A program made the translations under genes and the position numbers. The notes beneath the pieces were generated by a model. It was not told where the DNA came from and did no database searches. It worked only from the letters and a program-made list of their open reading frames with translations. A stretch of DNA of 64,000 nucleotides from an uncultured Eubacteriales bacterium (GTDB taxonomy: Bacteria > Bacillota > Clostridia > Oscillospirales > Oscillospiraceae): contig UQWH01000001.1 of NCBI GenBank assembly GCA_900544705.1, forward strand, positions 37,113 to 101,112, in the 5' to 3' direction. Shown here in pieces: positions 10,246-18,938 of the stretch. Position 1 is the stretch's first letter, and each line of letters opens with the position of its first letter.

Positions 10246-12333
10246 TCACTTTCCCTCCGTAACCTTATTTTTGGATTTCATGCCCAGCGTAGTGACGCGG
10301 ATGAGCGGATCGCACAGCATCAGAAGCGCCGGCAGGATGAAGATAACACAAAGCATACTGATAATTGCGCCGCGCGCCATCAGCATACACATGGAGCTGA
10401 TGATGTCGATGTCGGAGTAGATCGCGACACCGAAGGTCGCTGCGAACAGACCCATGCCGCTGACGATGATCGACGGGATGGACGTGGCCAGCGCCGTGGT
10501 GACGGAATCGCGCTTGCTGCGGCCGAGCGCGCGCTCGGATTTATAACGGGTGGTCATTAAGATGGCGTAGTCGACCGTCGCGCCGAGCTGGATGGTGGAG
10601 ATGCAGATCGGAGCGATGAACGGCAGCGACTGGCCGAGGTAATGCGGCAGGCCAAGGTTGATGAAGATGGCCAGCTCGATGACCGCGATCAGCAGGAAGG
10701 GCAGGGAAATGCTCTTCTCGACGATCAGGATGATGACGAAGATCGCGAGGATGGAAACGGTGTTGACGACCTGGAAGTCGTGGTCAGTCGTTTCGATCAT
10801 GTCCTTCATGCAGGGCGCTTCGCCGATGAGCATCCCGTTTTCGTCATACTTTTTGAGGATGGCGTTCAGGCTGTCGATCTGCTCGTTGACCTTGTCGCTT
10901 GCGACTTTGTATTCCGAGTTGATGAGCAGCAGCTCCCAGTTCTCGCTCTTGAGGGTGCTGACCAGCCGCTCCGGCAGGATCTCCTCCGGCACGCGGGAGC
11001 CGAGGACGGATTCCAGTCCGAGGACATATTTGACGCCCTCGACCTCGTCCATCTCGTCTATCATGTTCCGCACGTCCTTGGCGGGCAGGTCGGCATTGAC
11101 GAGCACCATGTGCGTCGAAGCGATGTCGAATTCCTCGGAGAGCTTGGAGTTTGCAATGACATATTCAATGTCCTCCGGGAGGCACTGACCCATGTCGTAG
11201 TAGACCTCGTCGTTGGTCTTGTCATAGCCGTAGTAGGCCGGGTACACCAGCAGCGCGAAGATGATCAGGAAAACCGGGAACACCTTCGTCACGCCGCGGG
11301 CAAGGCCGTTCATCTTCGGCAGGATGGAGCGGTGCTTGGTTTTCTGCAAGGGCTTGTCGAGCACGAGGATCAGGGCCGGCAGCACCGTGACGCAGCCGAT
11401 AACGCCCAGCAGGACGCCCTTGGCCATAACGATGCCCAAGTCCTTGCCCAGTGTGAAGGACATGAAGCACAGCGCCGCGAAGCCCGCGATGGTCGTCACG
11501 GAGGAGCCGACCACACTCGTCAGCGTCTCGTGGATGGCGACGGCCATGGCTTCCTTGTTGTCGGCGTATTTCGTGCGCTGCTCATTGTAGCTGTGCCAGA
11601 GGAAGATGGAATAGTCCATCGTGACGGCCAACTGCAAAACTGCTGACAGCGCCTTGGTTATGTAGGAAATTTCTCCGAAGAAGTAGTTCGTGCCGAGGTT
11701 CAGGACGATCATCATGCCGATGCTGGCGAGGAACACGAAGGGGACCAGCCAGCCGTCGAGGAAGAGCATCATCGCGGCGCAGGCGCAGACAACGGCGAGG
11801 CCGACGTAGATCGGTTCTTCCTTTTCGCACAGGTCCTTCAGGTCGGTGACCAGCGCGGACATACCGGATACGAAGCACTGCTTTCCGGCGATGGAGCGGA
11901 TGGAGCGGATGGCGTCCATCGTCACGTCCTCAGAGGTCGCGGAGTCGAAGAACACGGCCATCATGGTGGAGTGGTCGGTGTTGAATTCCTTCCAGACCTT
12001 TTCGGGAAGCAGCTCCATGGGAACCGAGATGTCCGCAAGATCGTCATACCAGAGGACGGTTTCGACGTGGTTGACCTTCTCGATCTTTTCCTTGAGTGCT
12101 ACCACGTCCTTCGCGGGCATATCCTCGAGAATGATGAAGGAGAAAGCGCCCTTGCCGAAGTCCTCTTTCAGGAGGTCCTGCCCGACGACGGTATCCATGT
12201 CCGACGGCAGGTAGTCGAGCATATCATAGTTGATCCGCGTGCCCACCATGCCAAGCACGGCGGGGATCATCAGCAGCAGCGTGATGATCAGGATCGGGAC
12301 GCGGCACTTGACGACCGCTTTGGAGAATCGCAT
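10246..12333 (-). CDS. MMPL-family RND exporter
   Basis: 695 residues built of two homologous halves. Each half has one N-terminal helix, a large extracytoplasmic domain and five further helices, giving about 12 membrane segments. The second repeat starts near residue 350. The loop motif MLDYLPSDMD after the first helix is typical of Firmicutes MMPL/YdfJ-like proteins. RND pumps of this class move lipids or hydrophobic compounds using the proton gradient. The gene lies between a DUF308 membrane protein and the heptad-repeat protein, all three in one direction with gaps of at most 6 bases. Confidence 0.85.
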   Translation of the reverse strand: MRFSKAVVKCRVPILIITLLLMIPAVLGMVGTRINYDMLDYLPSDMDTVVGQDLLKEDFGKGAFSFIILEDMPAKDVVALKEKIEKVNHVETVLWYDDLADISVPMELLPEKVWKEFNTDHSTMMAVFFDSATSEDVTMDAIRSIRSIAGKQCFVSGMSALVTDLKDLCEKEEPIYVGLAVVCACAAMMLFLDGWLVPFVFLASIGMMIVLNLGTNYFFGEISYITKALSAVLQLAVTMDYSIFLWHSYNEQRTKYADNKEAMAVAIHETLTSVVGSSVTTIAGFAALCFMSFTLGKDLGIVMAKGVLLGVIGCVTVLPALILVLDKPLQKTKHRSILPKMNGLARGVTKVFPVFLIIFALLVYPAYYGYDKTNDEVYYDMGQCLPEDIEYVIANSKLSEEFDIASTHMVLVNADLPAKDVRNMIDEMDEVEGVKYVLGLESVLGSRVPEEILPERLVSTLKSENWELLLINSEYKVASDKVNEQIDSLNAILKKYDENGMLIGEAPCMKDMIETTDHDFQVVNTVSILAIFVIILIVEKSISLPFLLIAVIELAIFINLGLPHYLGQSLPFIAPICISTIQLGATVDYAILMTTRYKSERALGRSKRDSVTTALATSIPSIIVSGMGLFAATFGVAIYSDIDIISSMCMLMARGAIISMLCVIFILPALLMLCDPLIRVTTLGMKSKNKVTEGK

Positions 12334-12339
12334 ATTCTG

Positions 12340-12933
12340 TCATTCCTCACTTTCATAGAATTCTGCGTCGATGACGTCCGGCTTCTGGTTCTTGACGATC
12401 TTCACCGCCGTGATAACGGTGCTGAGATTCAAAATTCCTTCGGCCAGCACGGTAATGCCGAGGAAGACGGTCAGTACTCTGGCGGAATCCGTCAGCCGGA
12501 AGATCAGCACCAGACCGAGGATCGCGGCGAGGATCGCCTCCGTCAGGATCAGCCACCAGCGGCGCAGCCCGAAGCGTCTGGCATCCACGGCGATCTGGAT
12601 CTTGAACAGGCCGTCGGTCAGGATGTAGATGCCCAGCGCAACACAGATGAAATTCAGCAGGCTGTCCGGCCGCAGGAGCATCACCGCGCCGAGCAGGATC
12701 AACAGGCACCCACAGGCGAGGTCATACTGAAAGGCCAGCCGGTAGAGATCTCTGGAGAAGTAGCCGACCAGCTTGACGATGCCGAACAGGATCAGGACGA
12801 TCCCGCAGGCCACGCCCAGCATGGATGCGGAAAACTCCGGAAACAGGATCAGAACCAGACCCAGAACGCACAGCACGGCGGACAGGACAATGTAGCCGAT
12901 TTTCGCCGTTTTCATTGGTGTTACGGAACGCAT
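12340..12933 (-). CDS. HdeD/DUF308-family membrane protein
   Basis: 197 residues from the ATG at 12933, which has GAGGAGG 7 bases upstream; an in-frame extension to 12999 lacks a site. Six hydrophobic helices come in three pairs, with the repeated motif GxxLILFGIxxL, as in DUF308/HdeD proteins. The C-terminus is acidic. It is the first gene of an operon with the MMPL exporter, 6 bases before it. HdeD proteins are linked to envelope stress in enterobacteria, but no function is established here. Confidence 0.75.
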   Translation of the reverse strand: MRSVTPMKTAKIGYIVLSAVLCVLGLVLILFPEFSASMLGVACGIVLILFGIVKLVGYFSRDLYRLAFQYDLACGCLLILLGAVMLLRPDSLLNFICVALGIYILTDGLFKIQIAVDARRFGLRRWWLILTEAILAAILGLVLIFRLTDSARVLTVFLGITVLAEGILNLSTVITAVKIVKNQKPDVIDAEFYESEE

Positions 12934-13007
12934 ACCGAACGCCTCCTCTTGATTTCTGTCCCAAGTATACCCCCGGCGGCGGAATTTGAAAACGGACAAT
13001 GTCTCTG

Positions 13008-13081
13008 CCCTGCCGAAAAATCAGGCAGGGACGGGAAGGTACCCAAAATTCAGGCAAAGTGAGGCGTTTGTCTGAATTTTG
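13008..13081. repeat. Two adjacent intergenic stem-loops
   Basis: The first stem is CCCTGCC/GGCAGGG (13008-13014 with 13024-13030). The second is a 10-bp perfect inverted repeat, CAAAATTCAG with its complement (13044-13053 with 13072-13081), with additional inner pairing. They lie between the divergently transcribed DUF308 gene and pssA, upstream of the pssA promoter. Neither has a U-tract; their role is unknown. Confidence 0.5.
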
Positions 13082-13124
13082 CCCCGCTTTCATTTCGTAA
13101 TGCGTCAGGTGGGGACGACTGCCC

Positions 13125-13153
13125 TTGACAAAAAAGCCGAAATAGTGGATAAT
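13125..13153 (+). promoter_or_regulatory. Sigma-A-type promoter of pssA
   Basis: TTGACA, a 17-base spacer and GATAAT, about 50 bases before the pssA start codon. Confidence 0.75.
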
Positions 13154-13205
13154 AAGGGAACATAATCTTTTGACACTGGCGCAATCTTTTGCGAGGAGAT
13201 AAAAA

Positions 13206-13877
13206 ATGATTGGTTTTTATGATTACACGGTCGTGCTGACCTACCTGAGCCTGGTATCGGCCATCTGCGGCATGGGCTTTTCTATAACAGGCCACCCCAT
13301 CATCGCCACAATCTGCCTTCTGCTCTGCGGCTTCTGCGATATGTTCGACGGCAAGGTCGCCCGCACCAAGAAAAACCGCTCCGAGGACGAAAAGTCCTTC
13401 GGCATCCAGATCGACTCCCTGTCCGACGTCGTTGCCTTCGGTGTGCTGCCGGCGGTCATCCTGCTGAACCTTTGCGCCAAAAGCTGGTATGCCTGGGTCA
13501 TCGCGGCACTGTATGTTCTGGCGGGTCTCATCCGTCTGGCCTATTTTAATGTTACCGAGGAGCTGCGCCAGAAGGAGACCGACGCCTGCCGCAAGACCTA
13601 CGCCGGGCTGCCCATCACCGCCTCGGCACTGATCTTCCCGCTGTTCCACTGCGTGATGGTCGTCTACTGCCACCGCGTCTACGGCGAGATCCTTCCTTAT
13701 AAAGATATGTTCGCCGGAACGTGGCGCGGCTGGCTGCTGTGCGCCGTGGCCGTCGTGACGGGGCTGTGCTTCGTTCTGCCCTTCAAAATCCGCAAGCCGC
13801 AGACCAAGGAAATCTTCCTGATGCTGATCGCCGGGGTTCTGATCGCCGCCGTGCTGATCCTTGCGCTAGCGCTGTGA
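13206..13877 (+). CDS. pssA: CDP-diacylglycerol-serine O-phosphatidyltransferase
   Basis: 223 residues, with about six membrane helices. The CDP-alcohol phosphatidyltransferase signature DG-x2-AR-x8-G-x3-D-x3-D is complete (residues about 49-71: DGKVAR, then GIQIDSLSD). The catalytic and metal-binding aspartates are retained. It makes phosphatidylserine from CDP-diacylglycerol at the membrane. The substrate call relative to other CDP-alcohol transferases rests on length and overall similarity. A lipid kinase gene follows after 8 bases. The ATG start has GAGGAG upstream. Confidence 0.85.
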   Translation: MIGFYDYTVVLTYLSLVSAICGMGFSITGHPIIATICLLLCGFCDMFDGKVARTKKNRSEDEKSFGIQIDSLSDVVAFGVLPAVILLNLCAKSWYAWVIAALYVLAGLIRLAYFNVTEELRQKETDACRKTYAGLPITASALIFPLFHCVMVVYCHRVYGEILPYKDMFAGTWRGWLLCAVAVVTGLCFVLPFKIRKPQTKEIFLMLIAGVLIAAVLILALAL

Positions 13878-13885
13878 GGTCCTCC

Positions 13886-14800
13886 ATGAAAAAACTGCTT
13901 CTGATCCTGAACCCCTGCTCCGGCAAAAAAAAGGCAAGCCACGCCCTTGCGGACGTGGTCAACGTCTTTAACCGCGGCGGCTACGACGTCACGGTCTACA
14001 TCACCGCTGCCCGCGGCGACGCAACCAAGGTCGTGGCGCAGCGCGCGCCGGAATTTGACCTTGTAGTCTGCGCCGGCGGCGACGGCACCTTCAACGAAAC
14101 CATTTCCGGCCTGCTCGCAGGCGGCCACGATACCCCCATTGGCTATCTGCCCGCCGGAAGCACCAACGACTTTGCCTCCAGTCTGCACCTTTCCAAGAAT
14201 CTGGTCGAGGCCGCCCGCGACATCGTCGAGGGCACACCGCGCAGGCTGGACGTCGGCCGCTTCAACGACCGGTATTTTTCCTATGTCGCCTCCTTCGGCG
14301 CGTTCACGCGCGCATCCTATGCCACCTCGCAGAACGTCAAGAACGCCCTGGGTCATTTGGCTTACATTCTCAGCGGCATCAAGGAGCTGGCTTATATCCG
14401 CAGCCGCCGCCTGCGCTTCACGCTGGACGACGGCAGGGTGCTGGAGGATGAGTATATCTTCGGCGCGATCAGCAATTCCACGTCGGTCGCCGGAATTCTG
14501 ACGCTCTCGGAGGATCTGGTGGACATGAACGACGGCGTGTTTGAGCTGCTGCTCGTGCGCAAGCCGGAGAATCTGCTGGAGCTGAACGACTGCGTGCTCG
14601 CGCTGACCACGCAGGACTACCACACGCCCATGCTGACCTTCACCTCCGCGCGATCCGTTGAAATCGAAGCGCCGGAGGACATGGACTGGACGCTCGACGG
14701 CGAGCGTGAGCCGGGCAGCGCGCACTGCCGGGTGGAAAATCTGCACGACGCCATCGGCATCGTCACCCGTCCCGCGCCGTGCGCAAGATTGGAAAAATAA
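13886..14800 (+). CDS. Diacylglycerol kinase-family (YegS/DagK-like) lipid kinase
   Basis: 304 residues from the ATG at 13886; the longer frame upstream overlaps pssA and lacks a site. The DAGK catalytic motif GGDGTFNE is at about 64-71, with the second motif PAGSTNDFA at about 89-97. NPCSGKKK near the N-terminus is the nucleotide-binding start typical of the family. It probably phosphorylates diacylglycerol or a related lipid, recycling it to phosphatidate for the pathway that includes the preceding pssA. A strong terminator follows immediately. Confidence 0.88.
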   Translation: MKKLLLILNPCSGKKKASHALADVVNVFNRGGYDVTVYITAARGDATKVVAQRAPEFDLVVCAGGDGTFNETISGLLAGGHDTPIGYLPAGSTNDFASSLHLSKNLVEAARDIVEGTPRRLDVGRFNDRYFSYVASFGAFTRASYATSQNVKNALGHLAYILSGIKELAYIRSRRLRFTLDDGRVLEDEYIFGAISNSTSVAGILTLSEDLVDMNDGVFELLLVRKPENLLELNDCVLALTTQDYHTPMLTFTSARSVEIEAPEDMDWTLDGEREPGSAHCRVENLHDAIGIVTRPAPCARLEK

Positions 14801-14804
14801 AAAA

Positions 14805-14855
14805 ACTGCCGTCCCACAGGCGCGGAAATTCCGCGCCTGCAGGGCGGTTTTTTTG
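14805..14855 (+). terminator. Rho-independent terminator after the lipid kinase gene
   Basis: Stem CAGGCGCGG around AAATT with its complement, extended by an outer AACTGCC/GGGCGGTT pairing, then seven Ts. Confidence 0.9.
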
Positions 14856-14885
14856 ATCAATTTCTGTTTCCGGAGGAAATTATCC

Positions 14886-15287
14886 ATGAAAACACTCTGC
14901 ATTCGTCTGCGCTGCGGGGACGACCTGCTCGGCGCGATTCAGGCTCTTGCCGAAAAAGAACATCTGGAGGCCGCCGTCGTGCTGTCCGCCGTTGGCTGCG
15001 TTTCCGCCGCGCGCGTGCGCGACGCGGGCGGCGTGAACCTGCGCGAGATCCGCGAGCCCTGCGAGATCGTCAGCCTGACCGGCACGGTCAGCCGCGCCCG
15101 CTGCCATCTGCACATTGCCCTGTCAAAAGAGGATCTTTCGACCGTGGGCGGCCACCTTGTGCGCGGCTGCACCGTCAACACCACCTGCGAGCTGGTGCTG
15201 GGCGTGCCGGAGGGCTGGCGCTTCGGCACGCAGGACGACCCGCAGACCGGCTATGACGAGATCGTTTTTGAGAGGATAGAGGCATGA
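14886..15287 (+). CDS. PPC/DUF296-domain protein
   Basis: 133 residues from the ATG at 14886, preceded by CGGAGGAAA. The whole protein is one PPC (plant and prokaryote conserved, DUF296) domain. It contains the motif HLHIALSKEDLSTVGGHLVRG, interrupted here only by the family-typical GGHL turn, and ends with ELVLGV. In plants the domain accompanies AT-hook DNA-binding motifs; bacterial single-domain members have no established function. Its stop overlaps the Nudix gene start by 4 bases, so the two are translationally coupled. Confidence 0.85.
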   Translation: MKTLCIRLRCGDDLLGAIQALAEKEHLEAAVVLSAVGCVSAARVRDAGGVNLREIREPCEIVSLTGTVSRARCHLHIALSKEDLSTVGGHLVRGCTVNTTCELVLGVPEGWRFGTQDDPQTGYDEIVFERIEA

Positions 15288-15760
15288 AAAACACCTCACT
15301 TTGCTACATTGAACAAAACGGCGCTTATCTGATGCTGCACCGCGTCAAGAAAGAGCACGACCTCAACCATGACAAATGGATCGGCATCGGCGGAAAGTTT
15401 GAGGAAAACGAGAGTCCGGAGGACTGCGTGCTGCGCGAGGTGCGCGAGGAGACCGGCCTGACGCTGACCGGCTACCGTTACTGCGGCATCGTCACCTTCG
15501 TTTCCGACCTCTGGGAGGGCGAGTATATGCACCTGTTCCACGCAACGGGCTTCACCGGCCGCCTGCGCGAGTGCAACGAGGGCGTTCTGGAATGGGTGGC
15601 GAAGGAGGACTTTGCGAAGCTGCCGCAGTGGGAAGGCGACCGCATTTTTTTACGGCTGATGCAGGAGCATACGCCCTTCTTTTCCCTCAAGCTGCGCTAT
15701 GAGGGCGAGCATCTGGCCGAAACGGTTCTGAATGGACTTGATTTTGCAGAACCTTTCTGA
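15284..15760 (+). CDS. Nudix hydrolase, MutT/8-oxo-dGTP diphosphatase type
   Basis: 158 residues. The full Nudix box spans about residues 36-59: GGKFEENESPEDC, then REVREETGL, with all metal-binding glutamates. It is the typical size of MutT-like 8-oxo-dGTP diphosphatases, which cleanse the nucleotide pool, but Nudix substrates cannot be fixed from sequence. It overlaps the PPC-domain gene by ATGA. Confidence 0.85.
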   Translation: MKNTSLCYIEQNGAYLMLHRVKKEHDLNHDKWIGIGGKFEENESPEDCVLREVREETGLTLTGYRYCGIVTFVSDLWEGEYMHLFHATGFTGRLRECNEGVLEWVAKEDFAKLPQWEGDRIFLRLMQEHTPFFSLKLRYEGEHLAETVLNGLDFAEPF

Positions 15761-15800
15761 TATAATATCCTTGGCAATCAATGAGAAAGGATGTCAGAAA

Positions 15801-16454
15801 ATGAAAAAAATCAAAGCGTTCAGCCTTGTTTTCGTGGTATTGGCGCTGCTTGTAAGCTTGAGCGCCTGCGGCAAGGATGATAGCAAAGCCCTGGTCGGCA
15901 CATGGAAAGCAGACCTTGACGCAACCCAGATCATCGACGAGCAGTTGTCGAGCCTTGGCATGGAGGATCTCGCGTTGGAAAGCCGCTGTGTTATCACGCT
16001 CGTGCTGGAATTTGACGCGGAGCAGCATTACACCGTCCGCGCAGATGCCGCGGCGACCATGGCTTCGGTTTCGGCCTATATGGAGGAGCTGATCCCCGCC
16101 GTGACAGAACAGATGTACAAAACCGCAGAGGCCAGCGGCCTTGACCGCAGCACCTTTGATTCCGCCTTTGAAGAGCGCTACAACTGTACGCCGGAGGAAT
16201 ATCTGCAGCAGCAGTTCGACGCGCAGGATCTCGCCTCCACGCTGACCGCCGGCACCACCGAGGGCAAGTACCACGCGGTGAAGGGCAAACTCTACACCGT
16301 GGAGGAGGATCATGACGCCTTTGACGAAGAAGAGTACGACCTCTACACGCTCGACGGCGACACGCTCACCTTTACCGCCATCGACAGCTCCTTCAGCGGC
16401 CTGGACGAGGATATGGTAAAGAGTCTCCTGCCCATCGTGTTCACGCGGCAGTAA
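15801..16454 (+). CDS. Predicted lipoprotein of unknown function
   Basis: 217 residues from the ATG at 15801; an upstream in-frame ATG lies inside the Nudix gene and is rejected. A lipoprotein signal ends in LSAC (Cys23). The mature part starts GKDDSKALVGTWKAD, like the beta-barrel lipocalin-like lipoproteins of Clostridia that open with GTW. It is acidic, with few cysteines and no membrane helix after the signal. It lies 40 bases after the Nudix gene, perhaps with its own promoter. A terminator follows. No function can be assigned. Confidence 0.7.
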   Translation: MKKIKAFSLVFVVLALLVSLSACGKDDSKALVGTWKADLDATQIIDEQLSSLGMEDLALESRCVITLVLEFDAEQHYTVRADAAATMASVSAYMEELIPAVTEQMYKTAEASGLDRSTFDSAFEERYNCTPEEYLQQQFDAQDLASTLTAGTTEGKYHAVKGKLYTVEEDHDAFDEEEYDLYTLDGDTLTFTAIDSSFSGLDEDMVKSLLPIVFTRQ

Positions 16455-16491
16455 AGCTTCCGTAGGCTTTCCAAGCATCCCGGACAGACGG

Positions 16492-16530
16492 CATCAGCCC
16501 GCACCTCAGAAGGTGCGGGCTGATGTTTTT
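16492..16530 (+). terminator. Rho-independent terminator after the lipoprotein gene
   Basis: A perfect 15-bp stem (CATCAGCCCGCACCT with its complement) and TTTTTGT. It lies between convergent genes and may serve both. Confidence 0.9.
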
Positions 16531-16558
16531 GTACCGTTTTATTGGCGCCGGCGCGCCG

Positions 16559-17242
16559 TCAGGATGCTTTCAGAAATTCCGCCGGGTCCAGCGGGATATT
16601 ATTCCGGTAGACCGCGAAATGCAGATGCGGCTCGGCCGCCGTTTCAATATTGGCCGTCTGACCGACCTTGCCCAGCGTGTCGCCGGCCTTGACCGTGTCG
16701 CCTACCTTGACCGCCACGTCCTCCGCGAGATTGGAATAATGCGTGGTGTAGCCGCCGTCGTGCCGCAGGACGACGGTCGTGCCGAGGCTCTCGTCGTCAT
16801 AGACGGTGTAGACACTGCCGTCCGCCGCCGCCTTGACCGTGTCGCCCAGCGCCGCGCTCAGGTCAATGCCCTCGTGCGTGCGCCAGTCGCGGGTGGTGGC
16901 ATTGTAGGCCAGAGATTCCGCCGCAAAGGGCGCGATCTGCTCGCCCTGCACGGGCGCGCTCGTCTTGAGCTTGCTTTTTGTGACACTTTCGGACGGCTGC
17001 TCACTGGGTGTGCTGCCGTCCGTTGCGGCAACGTGCGCCGTCCGGGGCAGACTCTCCCGCTGAAGCTGCGCGGAACTGCTCTCGCTGGCGGAAAGCCCCT
17101 GCTCCGCCGGCTCGCTGCTGCGGCCGCTCAGCAGAAGATAGCCCGAAACGCCCACCGCTACCGCACACAGCAGAAGCACGATATAGTACCCCTTGTCGCG
17201 CAGAAAGCGCATGAAACCGTTGGATTTCTTGTCGTTTTGCAT
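16559..17242 (-). CDS. Membrane-anchored M23 (LytM) metallopeptidase, SpoIIQ-like layout
   Basis: 227 residues from the ATG at 17242 (GGAGGTG upstream). A short cytoplasmic head, one membrane helix at about 20-38, a low-complexity Ser/Glu-rich linker, then an M23 domain. The zinc motif HxxxD (HEGIDLSA) and the HLHFAV motif are present, with an additional His in YTTHYSNL. It is predicted to be an active peptidoglycan endopeptidase. The anchor-linker-LytM layout and size resemble clostridial SpoIIQ, which works in forespore engulfment, but partner genes (spoIIIAH) are not here. A general cell-wall hydrolase is equally possible. Confidence 0.8.
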   Translation of the reverse strand: MQNDKKSNGFMRFLRDKGYYIVLLLCAVAVGVSGYLLLSGRSSEPAEQGLSASESSSAQLQRESLPRTAHVAATDGSTPSEQPSESVTKSKLKTSAPVQGEQIAPFAAESLAYNATTRDWRTHEGIDLSAALGDTVKAAADGSVYTVYDDESLGTTVVLRHDGGYTTHYSNLAEDVAVKVGDTVKAGDTLGKVGQTANIETAAEPHLHFAVYRNNIPLDPAEFLKAS

Positions 17243-17359
17243 AATAGCACCTCCGAGCATGAGTATGGACAGGAAAATTTTTCTTTATACCTGAATTTTC
17301 TCGACCGATTTCTTCGTCCGGCCGCCCGTATACTGGAAGCCGGAAAGGGGGAAATTCTA

Positions 17360-18031
17360 ATGCATAAATCGGCAATTCGCATCGCCTGCGCATTTCTGTT
17401 GCTGACGGTCGCGCTGGCCTCCGGCGTGGGGCTGATCAGCGCGGCCTTTGCCGAAAACGACACGCCGCCCGTGCAGGAGCAGGCAGCGCAGGCGCCGCAG
17501 TCCTCGCCGGAGCTGGTGCTGGTGAAGCTGCTGATCATCGCCGACCCGGGCATCCGCCGGGTGGAGATCCTGCACAGAAACGGGACAAGCCTGCAAACGC
17601 TCACCCCGGACGCAGAGGGCATGGTGGTGACGGCGCCCTTGCAGCCGGGGACCTATACGGCAGTATCCGAGCTGGGGCGGGTGGAATTCACGCTCCATGA
17701 GAACGCCTCCGTTACGACGGGCGACGGCTGCGGCTGGACGGACGGGGAGCAGCTCCATCTGACGCGCACGCAGGTCGGGACGGTGACGGTCGTGCGGGCG
17801 CTTGCGCCGGAGGACACGGCCGTGTCGGACGGCTGGATCGACTACACGCTCATGGGCGGCGGCTACTACGACCGTGCAGTCTTGCGGCAGCAGTCCGCCG
17901 GGCAGCGGGAGGCGCAGTGCACCTTCTACGGCGTGCCCTATGGTACTTATGTGCTCTCCGAAAACGGCGTCCAGTGCGCGGAGGTGACGGTCGGAGAAAA
18001 CCGCGTTCACCCAAAGGTTTCCCTGACATAA
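17360..18031 (+). CDS. Predicted secreted protein of unknown function
   Basis: 223 residues from the ATG at 17360, with AAAGGGGGAAA upstream; it begins MHKSAIRIACAFLLLTVALASGV, a signal or anchor helix to about residue 30. The mature part looks all-beta, with two or three repeats of a PGTYT/YGTYV-type strand motif (LQPGTYTAVSELG, VPYGTYVLSENG) reminiscent of surface-protein Cna-B-like folds, though not enough to assign one. It is transcribed divergently from the M23 peptidase, 117 bases apart. A bidirectional terminator follows. Confidence 0.65.
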   Translation: MHKSAIRIACAFLLLTVALASGVGLISAAFAENDTPPVQEQAAQAPQSSPELVLVKLLIIADPGIRRVEILHRNGTSLQTLTPDAEGMVVTAPLQPGTYTAVSELGRVEFTLHENASVTTGDGCGWTDGEQLHLTRTQVGTVTVVRALAPEDTAVSDGWIDYTLMGGGYYDRAVLRQQSAGQREAQCTFYGVPYGTYVLSENGVQCAEVTVGENRVHPKVSLT

Positions 18032-18036
18032 AGCAA

Positions 18037-18080
18037 ATAAGGATCCCCGGTCGGAATGAAAACCGACCGGGGATCCTTAT
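18037..18080. terminator. Bidirectional terminator between convergent genes
   Basis: An 18-bp perfect stem (ATAAGGATCCCCGGTCGG with its complement) around an 8-base loop, with A/T-rich tails on both sides. It is shared by the secreted-protein gene and the carrier-protein-like gene. Confidence 0.85.
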
Positions 18081-18091
18081 TATTTATCACC

Positions 18092-18319
18092 TTATAACTG
18101 GTTTTCCACAAAGGCCGTCAGGTCACCGACGGTGCGGATCGTCCGCAGGTCGTTGTCCGACCAGCTGATGTCAAACTCCTGTTCCAGCGAAAGCATCAGC
18201 TCTGCCAGATCTTCAGGCTCCGCCTCCAGATCCTCCAGGATCACGGTGGAGGGGCGAACCCGTTCCTCCTCGCAGCCGAGCTGCTCCATCAGAAGTTCAC
18301 GGATCGTTTCAAAGACCAA
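18092..18319 (-). CDS. Acyl-carrier-protein-like protein lacking the phosphopantetheine serine
   Basis: 75 residues from a TTG start at 18319, chosen because GGGAGGTG lies 7 bases upstream; a GTG five codons earlier has no site. The length, acidity and four-helix pattern match ACP. VFETIRELLMEQLG corresponds to helix I and ELMLSLEQEFDISW to helix II-III. The helix II start, normally ADSLD with the modified Ser, reads AEPEDLAEL here, so the Ser position is Pro35. The protein therefore cannot carry a 4'-phosphopantetheine arm. It stands alone, with no fatty-acid or polyketide genes near. It may be a structural or regulatory ACP paralogue. Confidence 0.75.
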   Translation of the reverse strand: MVFETIRELLMEQLGCEEERVRPSTVILEDLEAEPEDLAELMLSLEQEFDISWSDNDLRTIRTVGDLTAFVENQL

Positions 18320-18410
18320 GTTTACACCTCCCACTTGCGTTCGTGCCCTATCAGTATATAGGCAAAGACTGGGAAATGCAATAGAAATTTTTCCGCTTTT
18401 CTGAATAGAA

Positions 18411-18851
18411 TTATCCTGCCAGGATCTCCGCCTTCAGAACGCCGGAGATGGCGCCCAGCGCGCGCACCATTTCCTCCACGCCGTCGGTCATATTCGTCGT
18501 CTCGGCGGAGATCGTCACCGAAGCGCAGCCGTTGGTGGGAATGGTCTGATTGATCGTAAGTATATTTGCGCCGAATTGGGCAAAAATGGTGAGTATGGAG
18601 GACAGGAGACCGGTCACGTCGCGCAGAATGAACTGGAAGGTCAGAATGCGGCCTGCCATCAGATTCTGAAAGGGCGCGATCGCGTCGCGGTACTTATAAA
18701 ACGCGCTGCGGCTGATGCCCGTCGCCTTTGCGGCCTCGTTCACCGTGGTTGCCTCGCCGGTTTCCAGCAGCCACTTTGCTTCCGCCACCTTGAGGAACAC
18801 CTCCGGCAGCGCCTTGGCTTCGACGATGTAATATTTCGGCAGTTGCGTCAT
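18411..18851 (-). CDS. ACT-domain protein, UPF0735/PheB family
   Basis: 146 residues from the ATG at 18851 (GGAGGG 6 bases upstream). The N-terminal part carries a helix-turn-helix-like stretch (EAAKATGISRSAFYKYRD, about 39-56). The C-terminal ACT domain (about 68-140) includes RDVTGLLSSIL and GANILTINQTIP. ACT domains bind amino acids. Family members, called PheB in Bacillus, have been linked to aromatic amino acid metabolism without a firm role. The gene is divergent from ytvI, 87 bases away. Confidence 0.85.
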   Translation of the reverse strand: MTQLPKYYIVEAKALPEVFLKVAEAKWLLETGEATTVNEAAKATGISRSAFYKYRDAIAPFQNLMAGRILTFQFILRDVTGLLSSILTIFAQFGANILTINQTIPTNGCASVTISAETTNMTDGVEEMVRALGAISGVLKAEILAG

Positions 18852-18938
18852 GAGCAGACCCTCCATTTTCTACATATACTCATTTTATCTTACCACATTG
18901 TATCCGAGAATGCAAGTCCGCAAAAAGGAGGTCCGCGC

